DNA of 64,000 bases from Streptomyces sp. NBC_01465 (GTDB lineage: Bacteria > Actinomycetota > Actinomycetes > Streptomycetales > Streptomycetaceae), in contig NZ_CP109467.1 in NCBI RefSeq assembly GCF_036227325.1, positions 7,192,001-7,256,000 on the forward strand. Reading direction: 5' to 3'. Below, piece after piece: positions 51,305-62,710 of this stretch. Every line of letters starts with the position of its first letter. Position 1 is the first letter of the stretch. Under the pieces are notes generated by a model. It saw only the letters and a list, made by a program, of their open reading frames with translations, searched no databases and was not told the origin of the DNA. Position numbers and translations under genes: made by a program.

Positions 51305-53626
51305 TCAGGAGTTCGGCAGTTCCGCACGCACCGTGCGGGCGGCGGCGACCAGGTTCTCCAGGGATGCGCGGGTCTCGGGCCAGCCGCGGGTCTTCAGGCC
51401 GCAGTCGGGGTTGACCCAGAGCCGCTGCGCGGGGATGGCCTCAAGTCCCGTGCGGAGCAGGGCTGCCGCCTCCTCGGCGGAGGGCACGCGCGGGGAGTGG
51501 ATGTCGTAGATGCCGGGGCCCGCCTCGCGCGGGTATCCGTGCGCCGCCAGTTCGCGGGCCACCTGCATGTGGGAGCGGGCGGCCTCCAGGCTGATGACGT
51601 CGGCGTCGAGGTCGTCGATGGCCTGGACGATGTCGCCGAACTCGGCGTAGCACATGTGCGTGTGGATCTGGGTGGCCGGTCGTACGCCGCCGGTGGTGAG
51701 GCGGAAGGACTCGGTCGCCCAGTCCAGGTAGGCGGGGTGGCCGGCGGCGCGCAGCGGCAGGGTCTCGCGCAGGGCGGGCTCGTCGACCTGGATGACCGAA
51801 GTGCCCGCCGCCTCGAGGTCGTTGACCTCGTCGCGCAGGGCGAGCGCGACCTGGCGCGCGGTGTCGCCGAGCGGCTGGTCGTCGCGGACGAAGGACCAGG
51901 CGAGCATCGTCACCGGGCCGGTCAGCATGCCCTTCACCGGGCGGTCGGTGAGCGAGTTCGCGTACGAAGTCCAGCGCACCGTCATCGGCTCCGGCCGCGA
52001 GATGTCACCGGCCAGGACCGGCGGGCGTACGTACCGGGTGCCGTACGACTGGACCCAGCCGTGCTGCGTCGCGAGATACCCGGTCAGCTGCTCGGCGAAG
52101 TACTGCACCATGTCGTTGCGTTCGGGCTCGCCGTGGACCAGGACGTCGATTCCGGCCTTCTCCTGGAAGGCGAGGACCTCGCGGATCTCGGCCCCGATGC
52201 GCTCCTCGTAGCCGACCGTGTCGATGCGGCCCGCGCGCAGATCGGCGCGGGCGGTGCGCAGCTCGGCGGTCTGCGGGAAGGAGCCGATCGTGGTGGTCGG
52301 GAGCAGCGGCAGGCCGAGGTGGGCGCGCTGGGCTTCGGCGCGCCTCTCGTACGGTTCCGAGCGGCGGCCGTCCGCATCGGTGACCGCCGCTGCACGCGCC
52401 CGGACGGCCGGGTCCCGGGTGATGGGGGAGTGTGCACGTGAGGCCAAGTCGGCCCGGTTCGCGGCGAGTTCGGCGGTGATCGCGCCCGTGTCCCGGGAGA
52501 GGCCGCGGGCGAGCGTCACGATCTCGGCCGTCTTCTGGCGGGCGAAGGCGAGCCAGCGGAGGATCTGCGGGTCGATGTCCCGCTCGGCCGTCGCGTCGAT
52601 CGGCACGTGCAGCAGCGAGCAGGACGCCGCCACGTCCACCCGGTCGGCGAGGCCGAGCAGGGTGCCGAGGGTGGCCAGGGACTTCTCGAAGTCGTTGATC
52701 CAGATGTTGCGGCCGTTGACGACGCCCGCGACCAGACGCTTCCCGGGAAGACCGCCCGCGGCGGCCAGGTCCTGCAGATTGGCGGCGGCGGCCTCGGTGA
52801 AGTCGAGCGCGAGACCCTCCACCGGGGCCTTGGCGAGAACGGGCAGCGCGTCGCCGAGACGGTCGAAATAGGAGGCGACCAGGAGCTTCGGCCGGTCGGC
52901 GCGGGTGCCCAGGTCGCGGTACGTGCGGGCTGCGGCGTTCAGTTCGGCCGGAGTGCGGTCCTGGACCAGGGCCGGTTCGTCCAGCTGCACCCACTCGGCC
53001 CCGGCCGCGCGCAGATCGGAGAGGACCTCGGCGTACACGGGCAGCAGCCGGTCCAGGAGCGTGAGCGGCTCGAAGTCGGGTGCGACCCCGGGGGCGGGCT
53101 TCGCCAGCAGGAGGTACGTCACCGGACCCACCAGGACCGGGCGGGCCGCCGCCACGCCGAGCGCGAGGGCCTCCCTGAGCTCGGCGACCTGCTTCGTGGA
53201 GTCGGCGGTGAAGACGGTGTCGGGGCCCAACTCCGGTACGAGGTAGTGGTAGTTGGTGTCGAACCACTTGGTCATTTCGAGCGGGGCCACGTCCTGGGTG
53301 CCGCGCGCCATCGCGAAGTACCCGTCGAGCGGGTCGGCGGCGACGGCGTCGCGGTGGCGGGCGGGGACGGCGCCGACCATGACGCTGGTGTCCAGGACGT
53401 GGTCGTAGTACGAGAAGTCGCCGGTCGGGACTTCGTGGAGGCCGGCTTCGGCGAGCTGCCGCCAGGTGGAGGCGCGCAGGTCGGCGGCGGTCTGCCGGAG
53501 GGCGTCGGCGGTGACGCGGCCCTTCCAGTACCCCTCGACTGCCTTCTTCAGCTCACGGTGCTGTCCCTGGCGGGGGAAGCCGTACACGGTGGCCTGTGCT
53601 GCCGCGGCTGCGGGCTTGGTTGTCAC
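51305..53626 (-). CDS. metE: Cobalamin-independent methionine synthase
   Basis: Transfers the methyl group from 5-methyltetrahydropteroyl-triglutamate to homocysteine without B12. The protein has 773 residues, the usual length, with two homologous barrels. The zinc-site and substrate motifs of the C-terminal barrel are visible: TTIGSFPQT, VHGEPERNDMVQYFAEQL, IQVDEPALRE, HTHMCYAEFGDI and NPDCGLKTR. It starts at GTG, with AAGGAG 8 bases upstream. It lies downstream of a cobalamin riboswitch, so it should be off when B12 is available and the B12-dependent MetH can work. Confidence 0.96.
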   Translation of the reverse strand: MTTKPAAAAAQATVYGFPRQGQHRELKKAVEGYWKGRVTADALRQTAADLRASTWRQLAEAGLHEVPTGDFSYYDHVLDTSVMVGAVPARHRDAVAADPLDGYFAMARGTQDVAPLEMTKWFDTNYHYLVPELGPDTVFTADSTKQVAELREALALGVAAARPVLVGPVTYLLLAKPAPGVAPDFEPLTLLDRLLPVYAEVLSDLRAAGAEWVQLDEPALVQDRTPAELNAAARTYRDLGTRADRPKLLVASYFDRLGDALPVLAKAPVEGLALDFTEAAAANLQDLAAAGGLPGKRLVAGVVNGRNIWINDFEKSLATLGTLLGLADRVDVAASCSLLHVPIDATAERDIDPQILRWLAFARQKTAEIVTLARGLSRDTGAITAELAANRADLASRAHSPITRDPAVRARAAAVTDADGRRSEPYERRAEAQRAHLGLPLLPTTTIGSFPQTAELRTARADLRAGRIDTVGYEERIGAEIREVLAFQEKAGIDVLVHGEPERNDMVQYFAEQLTGYLATQHGWVQSYGTRYVRPPVLAGDISRPEPMTVRWTSYANSLTDRPVKGMLTGPVTMLAWSFVRDDQPLGDTARQVALALRDEVNDLEAAGTSVIQVDEPALRETLPLRAAGHPAYLDWATESFRLTTGGVRPATQIHTHMCYAEFGDIVQAIDDLDADVISLEAARSHMQVARELAAHGYPREAGPGIYDIHSPRVPSAEEAAALLRTGLEAIPAQRLWVNPDCGLKTRGWPETRASLENLVAAARTVRAELPNS

Positions 53627-53804
53627 GGGAAATCTCCTTCGCGAGATGACTCCTGAGCACCCCGGAGACGGGACGCGGACGCGAAGGGATGACGAACCGG
53701 GCGGACCGGACACGCGCCGAACGGCACGGTCCCCGCCTGGATGTACGCCGACCCGCCCACGAGGTCACCGGGATGTCCGCACGCAAGGGTTCACGTACGG
53801 GCAG

Positions 53805-53990
53805 CGGGCAGGTCTTCGGACTCGCGGGCACATCTGCCGGGGCAGATTCCTACTGGCCGTCGCTTCCCGGATCCGGGCGGATCCAGTGCGTATGACGGCG
53901 GTCGTTCCCACTCACCGCTGCGGGGCAGTCCCGGATTCCCACCGGGTTCCCTCTTACGACGCGTCTGTCCGGCTGACAGGGCGAACCAGC
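53805..53990 (-). promoter_or_regulatory. Cobalamin (B12) riboswitch upstream of metE
   Basis: Read on the minus strand, the leader has the conserved cobalamin aptamer: GGGAACCCGGTGGGAATCC, then GACTGCCCCGC, the core GCCAGTAGGAA, and near the 3' side the B12 box GAGTCCGAAGACCTGCC (ending at 53807). Binding of adenosylcobalamin should reduce metE expression. The following 180 bases (53627-53804) are the expression platform and leader and hold no gene. The 5' end is estimated. The aptamer begins only about 25 bases after the meaB stop, so the metE promoter must lie inside meaB or transcription reads through. Confidence 0.93.
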
Positions 53991-54015
53991 TGCACCGCCC
54001 AGCGTAGCCGACGGC

Positions 54016-55002
54016 TCAGACAGCGTCGTGACCGAAGGCCCGCAGGATGCTCTCCGCGGCGAGCGTGGCCGTCAACTCGCCGTCCCTGACCTGTTGTTCG
54101 AGGCCGGGTGCGAGAGTGCGTACGGACGGATCCGCGTGCAGCCGGCGCAGCAGCTCGTCGCGGACCATCGTCCACGTCCAGTCGACCTGCTGGTCGCGGC
54201 GCTTCGCGGCGAGCCTGCCGGTCGAATCCAGCAGGTCGCGATGTTGTTCGAGGCGCTCCCAGACGGTGTCCAGGCCGGTCGACTCGCGGGCGCTGCAGCT
54301 CAGTACGGGTGGAGTCCAGGCCGCGTCGGAGGGGTGCATCAGCCGCAGGGCGCCTGCCAGTTCGCGGCCCGCGGCACGCGCGTCGCGCTCGTGCGGACCG
54401 TCCGCCTTGTTGACGGCGATCACGTCCGCCAGCTCCAGGACGCCCTTCTTGATGCCCTGCAGCTGGTCCCCGGTGCGGGCCAGCGTCAGCAGCAGGAAGG
54501 AGTCGACCATGTTCGCGACCGCCGTCTCGGACTGGCCGACACCGACCGTCTCCACCAGGACGACGTCGTACCCCGCCGCCTCCATCACCACGATCGACTC
54601 GCGGGTGGCCTTGGCGACGCCGCCCAGGGTCCCCGCCGTCGGAGACGGACGTACGAACGCCGAAGGGTCGACAGCGAGTCGCTCCATCCGGGTCTTGTCA
54701 CCCAGGATCGACCCGCCCGTACGGCTCGACGACGGATCGACGGCCAGGACCGCGACCCGGTGGCCGAGCCCCGTGAGCATCGTGCCGAGCGCGTCGATGA
54801 ACGTCGACTTGCCGACGCCGGGCACCCCGCTGATGCCGATCCGCCGGGCCCGGCCGCTGTGCGGCAGCAGCCGCGTCAGCAACTCCTGGGCCAGCGCCCG
54901 GTGATCGGGCCTGGTGGACTCGACGAGCGTCACGGCGCGCGCGATCTGCGCACGCTTCCCGTCGAGCACACCCTTCACATAGGTGTCGAGGTCGATCGCC
55001 AT
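54016..55002 (-). CDS. meaB: Methylmalonyl-CoA mutase-associated GTPase MeaB
   Basis: G-protein chaperone of 328 residues that protects and reloads adenosylcobalamin in methylmalonyl-CoA mutase. The P-loop is GISGVPGVGKSTF (about 54-66), followed by the family signature AVDPSSSRTGGSILGDKTRM, the switch VETVGVGQSE, and the guanine motif NKADG. The C-terminal helices end TWTMVRDELLRRLHADP. The start is 5 bases after the mutB stop, so the three genes form an operon mutA-mutB-meaB. Confidence 0.95.
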   Translation of the reverse strand: MAIDLDTYVKGVLDGKRAQIARAVTLVESTRPDHRALAQELLTRLLPHSGRARRIGISGVPGVGKSTFIDALGTMLTGLGHRVAVLAVDPSSSRTGGSILGDKTRMERLAVDPSAFVRPSPTAGTLGGVAKATRESIVVMEAAGYDVVLVETVGVGQSETAVANMVDSFLLLTLARTGDQLQGIKKGVLELADVIAVNKADGPHERDARAAGRELAGALRLMHPSDAAWTPPVLSCSARESTGLDTVWERLEQHRDLLDSTGRLAAKRRDQQVDWTWTMVRDELLRRLHADPSVRTLAPGLEQQVRDGELTATLAAESILRAFGHDAV

Positions 55003-55007
55003 CGGGT

Positions 55008-57187
<2,180 letters not shown>

Positions 57188-57188
<1 letters not shown>

Positions 57189-58996
57189 CAGGACACGCCC
57201 ATTCGGTCGAGGGTGGCGGACAGTACGGCGACGGCGTCGCAGCCCGCGAAGAGATAGGAGTCGACGTCGCCGTACTGTCCGGGGCGGCCGGCGAGGAACA
57301 CCTCGCGGGCGCCGGACGACTTGAGGGTCGCGGCGGCGTCGGCCGCCTGCTCCTCGTACAGGGCGTCGCTGGAGCAGAGGCAGGCCGCGGAGGCGCCGCT
57401 CTCCTCGAACGTGCCGTCCGTGACCGGCTCGATGCCGCCGGCCTGGAAGAGGTTCGACGCGAAGGTGAGGCGGGCCGTGTGGGCGGCGGCCGGGCCGAGG
57501 GCGGCCAGGTAGACGCGCGGCCGGGTGCCGGTCGCCGCGAGGTGCGCGTCGGAGCGGGCGCGCAGCGCCTCGTACGCCTCGTCACGCCGTACGCGGGGGA
57601 GTCCGCCGGAGCGCGGCGCGGGTGCGGGCTCCCGCTCCACCGGGCGCTCGCCGAGGTCCGGGAACTCGCTGACCCCGGTGATCGGTTCACGCCGCTTGGC
57701 GAGCTTCGCGCTGCGCGCCGCCCACGTGTCCGCCAGCTCCTGGCCGATGCGGCCGGAGCGCAGGGCGGCGGCCATGCCGCCGGTGCGCTCGATCTCCTGG
57801 AAGAACTCCCAGCCCGCGTGGGCGAGTTCGTCGGTGAGCCGCTCCACGTACCAGGAGCCGCCCGCCGGGTCGATCACCCGGGACAGATGCGACTCCTCGA
57901 TCAGGATCGTCGAGGTGTTGCGGGCGATGCGGCGTGCGAACGCGTCGGGGAGGCCGAGGGCGTGGTCGAAGGGCAGCACGGTGACGGAGTCGGCGCCGCC
58001 GACCCCGGCGGCCAGGGTGGCGACCGTGGTGCGCAGCATGTTCACCCAGGGGTCCCGGCGCGACATCATCACCGGCGAGGTGACGGCGTGCTGCGGCGGA
58101 GCCGCCGCGCCCGCCGCCCCGGACACCTCGGCGACGCGCGCCCAGAGGCGGCGAGCGGCCCGCAGTTTGGCGATGGTCAGGAACTGGTCGGCGGTGGCGG
58201 AGTACCTGAACTCCAGCTGGGAGCAGGCCTGTTCGGCGCTCAGCCCGGCCGCGGTCAGCTCCCGCAGGTAGGCGACGCCCGTGGCGAGGGCGCACCCCAG
58301 CTCCTGGGCGGCGGAGCCACCGGCCTCGTGGTACGGCAGCGCGTCCACGGTCAGCGCCCGCAGCCCCGGGTAGGTCTGCGCGCACTCGGCGGCGAGAACC
58401 GCCACCGGCGCGAAGTCGAACGTCTCGCGCGTACGGGCCTCGTGGCCCAGCGGATCGGCGCCGAAGGTGCCCCGGGCGGCCTCGGGGGCGACGCCCCGCT
58501 CCTCGTACAGTCGCAGCAACTCCCGGGCGGCGGGCTCGACTTCGGCTCCCGCATCGAGCGCCACGCTCACCAGATCGAGGTAGACACCGTCCAGTGCCCG
58601 GCCGAGCGAATCGACGGGGAACCCGCCCTCGCCGAGGACCAGCCAGAGCGAGGTGACGCCGTTCTCCAGATCGGCCAGGACGGTGCCGTCCCCGATCGCC
58701 GCGTACCGCTGCCGTACGTCCCAGCCACCGACGGAGTTCGCCTCCGCGCGTCCGCCTCGGACGAAGGGGGCGAAGCCGGGATATCCGGGATCGGGTGCGG
58801 AGTCGCGCGCGGTGTAGAGGGGCCGGGTGGTGAGCCCGCCCTCCAGGGCGGTGGACAGAGCTTCCTCGGCGGCCGGCCCCGACACGTCCTTGCCCGACTT
58901 GTGCAGTACGCCCTCTACGAGGCGCTGCCACTGTTCATGGGCTGCGGCGGGGAACTCGGCGGCCAGGGAAAGATCGTCGTCAGGCAGGACCGTCAT
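57188..58996 (-). CDS. mutA: Methylmalonyl-CoA mutase, small subunit
   Basis: Non-catalytic partner of 602 residues. It aligns with the large subunit in the barrel ([33 protein letters not shown] and [30 protein letters not shown]) but lacks the His of the B12 motif in its C-terminal Rossmann-like domain, as is normal for MutA. On the minus strand TAGCAT (59009-59004) is 7 bases from the ATG and there is no properly spaced Shine-Dalgarno sequence, so the operon may start with a leaderless mRNA. First gene of mutA-mutB-meaB. Confidence 0.95.
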
Positions 58997-59091
58997 GCTC
59001 CGGATGCTAGGTCAGCGCGCTAAAGGGGCGGCAGAGTGAACGCCTGTGACCTTGTTCTCCTTGATTTGCGGCAGGATCTGCGCGTACGAGA

Positions 59092-59451
59092 TCAGCTCTC
59101 GTCGCGCGCGGCGGGCGATTTGCCCGCGGCGCCCTTGCGGGTGGTGCCGTCGACCGCTGTGCAGATGCCGAAGACACGGTCGTGACTCGTCCAGCCGTTG
59201 ACGTGCCCCCGGTTGTTGCTGATCTGCACCCTGCTCCGGGCCGGATCGACGGCCGACACCAGGTGCAGATACACGGTTCCCGCGACCCGGGCGAGCACGA
59301 TGTCGCCGACTTCCACCTTCGACGGGTCGACCGGAGCGACGGCCACCAGCTGACGGCTGCGTATCAGTGGAACCATCGAGGACCCGCTGGGACGGAACGT
59401 CACGGTGACTCCGGCCGCGACCCTGCCCGACACTGCATCCAATGCGCCCAT
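59092..59451 (-). CDS. Small S24/S26-like peptidase-fold protein
   Basis: A 119-residue protein with the core of signal-peptidase-like S26 folds: VTFRPSGSSMVPLIRSRQ (Ser in the GSSM motif), VEVGDIVLARV, and VYLHLVSAVDPARSRVQISNNRG. The lysine of bacterial type I signal peptidases is replaced by His (VYLHLV), as in the Ser-His type of ER or SipW-like enzymes. There is no membrane anchor, unlike true signal peptidases. An earlier in-frame ATG at 59469 would add six residues; neither start has a ribosome binding site. It lies downstream of nothing on the same strand and just before mutA. Role unknown. Confidence 0.65.
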   Translation of the reverse strand: MGALDAVSGRVAAGVTVTFRPSGSSMVPLIRSRQLVAVAPVDPSKVEVGDIVLARVAGTVYLHLVSAVDPARSRVQISNNRGHVNGWTSHDRVFGICTAVDGTTRKGAAGKSPAARDES

Positions 59452-59545
59452 ACGGCGAATGTGGCGCACGAGGCTCGGCCGGTGCCACCGAATTACGCGC
59501 GATATCCGTTTCCGGGCACGCGCGGTGCGCCGTTAACGTGCGGAG

Positions 59546-59992
59546 ATGGCTGACTCCTTCGTACCCGACGACTTCGTCGTGCCGCTCGCGCTCGACGCCG
59601 ACGGCTTCCGGCTCGTGCCGCTGGGCCCCGAGCACAACGACCGCGACCTCGCCGCCTGGACCTCCAGCATCGCGCACATCCGCGCCACTCCCGGGTTCAC
59701 CCGGCGCTGGCCACCCGCCGACGGCATGAGCACCGAGCAGAACCTCGCCGATGTCGTGCAGCACGCAGAAGACTTCGCCGCGCGCCGCGGATTCACCTTC
59801 ACCGTGCTCGACGGTGACGACGTGATCGGCTGCGTGTACATCTACCCCGACTGGGACGACCCCTCCGTCACCACGGTCCGTTCCTGGGCGCGAGCCGACC
59901 GTGCCGCCCTCGACCAGCCCCTTCACCACGCGGTCCGCACCTGGCTCGCGACTGACTGGCCGTTCAGGAATGTGGTGTTCGACGCACGCTGA
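59546..59992 (+). CDS. GNAT-like acetyltransferase-family protein
   Basis: A 148-residue protein resembling the GNAT fold: FRLVPLGPEHNDRDLAAW at the N-terminus, AEDFAARRGFTFTVLDGDDVIGCVYIYP (beta4-beta5) in the centre, and a C-terminal WLATDWPFRNVVFDAR. The acetyl-CoA loop (QxxGxG/A) is not recognisable, so it may be a degenerate or small specialised member. The ATG at 59546 is in a divergent gap with the S26-like gene. Substrate unknown. Confidence 0.6.
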   Translation: MADSFVPDDFVVPLALDADGFRLVPLGPEHNDRDLAAWTSSIAHIRATPGFTRRWPPADGMSTEQNLADVVQHAEDFAARRGFTFTVLDGDDVIGCVYIYPDWDDPSVTTVRSWARADRAALDQPLHHAVRTWLATDWPFRNVVFDAR

Positions 59993-60152
59993 CGAGGCAT
60001 TTCGGTGCTGCATGCACCTTTTGCCGCACCCCGTTACGCGATCTTCACCGCGGAGGTGTCCGGCATGTGGTCAAGGCACTTGTTCTGTGGACTGTATGCG
60101 AAATACGGTCTGCGGTATTCCTTGATCAATCCCTGGCGGGAGGTAGTTCCTC

Positions 60153-61760
60153 GTGCGCCGAAACGCGGTTGCCCCGGTGGCAGTTGCCTTGGTGTCCCTC
60201 ATGTCCGGATGTACGTCACTTCAGTCCTCGGCGACCCAGGTCGGCGGAGAACGGATGACGGACACCCGGCCCGTACGCGACGGCGGCACGCTCACCGTCG
60301 CGCTCAATGCCGACCCCGACAAGCTCGACCCGAGCCTCGCGCAGACCCTCGTCGGGCGCACCGTCTTCTCCTCCATGTGCGAGAAGCTCTACGACATCGA
60401 CCAGCGCGGCACCGTCGTGCCCCAGCTCGCCTCCGCGCTCCCCGAGGTGTCGAAGGACGGGCTCACGGTCACCGTCCAGGTGCGCCCCGGGCTGAAGTTC
60501 AGCGACGGCACCCACCTCGACGCACCGGCCGTCGTCACCTCCCTGCTGCGCCACCGCGACCTCCCCGGCTCGGCGCGCGCCACCGAACTGGCCCCGCTGA
60601 AGAGCGTCGCGGCCACCGGTCCGTACACCGTGGAGCTGAAGCTCAAGCAGCCCTACACCCCGCTCACCGGCGTCCTCGCCGACCGCTCGGGGATGGTGAT
60701 GTCCCCCGCCGCGCTCAAGAAGTACGGGAAGAACTTCACCAACCACCCCTCCTGCGTGGGCCCCTTCAAGTTCGTCGAGCGCGTCGGCGGCGACCGCATC
60801 GTGCTCGAGAAGGACCCGGAGTACTACGACGCCGACCAGGTCCACCTCGACAAGGTCGTCTACAAGCCCATCCCCGACGGCAGCATCCGCCTCGCCAATC
60901 TCCGCTCCGGAGACATCCAGGTCGGCGACCAGATGGCCCCCGTCGACGTCCGCAGCTCGCTCACCGAGTCCAAGCTCCAGCTCTTCAACTCGCCCTCGCT
61001 GGGCTACCAGGGCATCGGGCTGAACGTGGGCAACGTCAACGGCACCGGCGAGAAGCCCGGCAAGATCGACAGCCCGCTCGCCCGAGACGTCCGCGTCCGT
61101 GAGGCCTTCGAGCTGTCGATCGACCGCGACCTCCTCAACAAGGTCGTCTTCCAGGGGATGTACGAGCCCGCCTGCGGCCCCATATCGCCCGAGTCCGCGA
61201 TCGCCCCCGGCGTCCCCGCCGCCCAGTGCCCCAAGCGCGATGTCGCCAAGGCCGAGCGGCTGTTGAAGGAGGCCGGGGTGAAGACCCCGGTGCGCATCGA
61301 GTTCAAGGTGTCGACGTCGCCCGAGTCCAGCCGCGTCGGACAGGTCGTCCAGGCCATGGCCAAGGAGGCCGGCTTCGACGTCGTCCTGCGGCCGATGGAG
61401 TACGCGACCCTCCTGGAGGAGACCGACGCCGGGCACTACGACGCCTTCACCAGCGGCTGGTCCGGGCGCCTCGACCCCGACGGCAACATCGCCAGCTTCC
61501 TCAAGACGCAGGGCGCAATGAACGCGTACGGACTCTCCGACCCGAAGATCGACCAGCTCATCGCGGACGGCCGCACCGCAGCCGACCCCGCCCAACGCAC
61601 CAAGATCTACGGTGAGTTGTCGCAGCGCGTGGCGGACGCGCACGCCCTCATCTACCTCTACCGGCAGAAGAACTACATCGTCGCCACCAAGTCCGTCTCG
61701 GGCATCAAGGTCTACGGCGACGGTCTGGTCCGAGTGAAGACTGCGGGGTACACCCGGTGA
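60153..61760 (+). CDS. Peptide/nickel-type ABC transporter substrate-binding lipoprotein
   Basis: Family 5 binding protein of 535 residues. It starts at GTG with GGGAGG 9 bases upstream. The lipobox is LMSGC (Cys20). The mature protein shows DGGTLTVALNADPDKLDPSLAQT, VQVRPGLKFSDGTHLDAPAVVTSL, and ALSIDR-like FELSIDRDLLNKVVFQGMYEPA, all family hallmarks. It probably binds peptides or similar small molecules. First gene of an import operon; its stop overlaps the next start. Gap 59993-60152 is unremarkable, with no clear promoter. Confidence 0.92.
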   Translation: MRRNAVAPVAVALVSLMSGCTSLQSSATQVGGERMTDTRPVRDGGTLTVALNADPDKLDPSLAQTLVGRTVFSSMCEKLYDIDQRGTVVPQLASALPEVSKDGLTVTVQVRPGLKFSDGTHLDAPAVVTSLLRHRDLPGSARATELAPLKSVAATGPYTVELKLKQPYTPLTGVLADRSGMVMSPAALKKYGKNFTNHPSCVGPFKFVERVGGDRIVLEKDPEYYDADQVHLDKVVYKPIPDGSIRLANLRSGDIQVGDQMAPVDVRSSLTESKLQLFNSPSLGYQGIGLNVGNVNGTGEKPGKIDSPLARDVRVREAFELSIDRDLLNKVVFQGMYEPACGPISPESAIAPGVPAAQCPKRDVAKAERLLKEAGVKTPVRIEFKVSTSPESSRVGQVVQAMAKEAGFDVVLRPMEYATLLEETDAGHYDAFTSGWSGRLDPDGNIASFLKTQGAMNAYGLSDPKIDQLIADGRTAADPAQRTKIYGELSQRVADAHALIYLYRQKNYIVATKSVSGIKVYGDGLVRVKTAGYTR

Positions 61761-62710
61761 CGAAGTACCTGCTGACGCGGTTGCGCCAGTCCCTCATCAC
61801 CCTCTTCCTGGTCAGCGTCGTCGTCTTCGCCGGCATCCGGGCCCTGCCCGGCGACCCGGCGCTCGCCCTCGCGGGCGAGGAGCGCAGCCCCGCCGCGCTC
61901 GCCGCGGTCCGCCAGAGCTACGGGCTCAACGACAACATCGTCGTCCAGTACGGGCGGTACATCGGGCACGCGCTCACCGGCGACCTCGGCACCTCCTCGC
62001 GTACGGGACTGCCCGTCGCGGACGCCATCTGCGCCGCCCTGCCCGTGACCCTCGAACTCTCCGCGCTCGCCCTCCTGCTGGCCGTCGTGGTCGGCATCGG
62101 CGCGGGCGTCGTCGCGGCCGTACGGCGCGGAAAGCCCGCCGAGTGGTTCGCCAACGCCATTGCCCTGCTGGGACTTTCGATCCCTACCTTCTGGCTCGGC
62201 ATGGTCCTGGTCCTCGGCTTCGCCATCGCCCTGCCCGTCTTCGCCGCCTCCGGCTACGTGTCCTTCGGCACCGACCCCCTCGACAACCTGCGGCGCATGG
62301 TGCTCCCCGCGATCGTCCTGGGCTCGGGCCTCGCGGCCGTCGTGATGCGCCAGACCCGGGCCGCGATGCTCGACTCGCTGTCCGCCGACTACGTCCGTAC
62401 GGCCCGCGCCAAGGGCCTCTCGCGGCGCGAGGTCATCGGCGGCCACGCCCTGCGCAACTCCCTGGTGACCGTCGTGACCGTCCTCGGTCTGCAGCTCGGA
62501 CACCTCATCTCCGGCGCCGTCGTCACCGAGCAGATCTTCGTCCTCCCGGGCTTCGGCAAGCTCACCATCGACGCCGTCTTCACCCGTGACTACGCGACGC
62601 TGCAAGGCGTGGTGCTCTGCACCTCCGCCGCGTACATCCTCATCAACCTGCTGGTCGACGTGCTGTATTCGGTGATCGACCCGCGCATCCGGCTCGGAGG
62701 CGCCAAGTGA
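61757..62710 (+). CDS. ABC transporter permease, DppB/OppB type
   Basis: Membrane permease of 317 residues, starting at a GTG that overlaps the previous stop (GTGA). It has about six membrane helices and the OppB signature GLNDNIVVQYGRYIGHALTGDLGTS. The EAA-like loop is YVRTARAKGLSRREVIGGHALRNSLV. It forms the channel with the DppC-type protein encoded next. Confidence 0.94.
   Translation: MTKYLLTRLRQSLITLFLVSVVVFAGIRALPGDPALALAGEERSPAALAAVRQSYGLNDNIVVQYGRYIGHALTGDLGTSSRTGLPVADAICAALPVTLELSALALLLAVVVGIGAGVVAAVRRGKPAEWFANAIALLGLSIPTFWLGMVLVLGFAIALPVFAASGYVSFGTDPLDNLRRMVLPAIVLGSGLAAVVMRQTRAAMLDSLSADYVRTARAKGLSRREVIGGHALRNSLVTVVTVLGLQLGHLISGAVVTEQIFVLPGFGKLTIDAVFTRDYATLQGVVLCTSAAYILINLLVDVLYSVIDPRIRLGGAK

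Noticed and set aside
53466..54089. Plus-strand open frames across the metE leader
   Set aside because: They cover the cobalamin riboswitch and the 5' end of metE; the RNA explanation fits conserved motifs and the protein does not.
60005..61102. Overlapping plus-strand open frame in the binding-protein gene
   Set aside because: Arg/Pro/His-rich shadow of the lipoprotein gene, which has a ribosome binding site, lipobox and family motifs.
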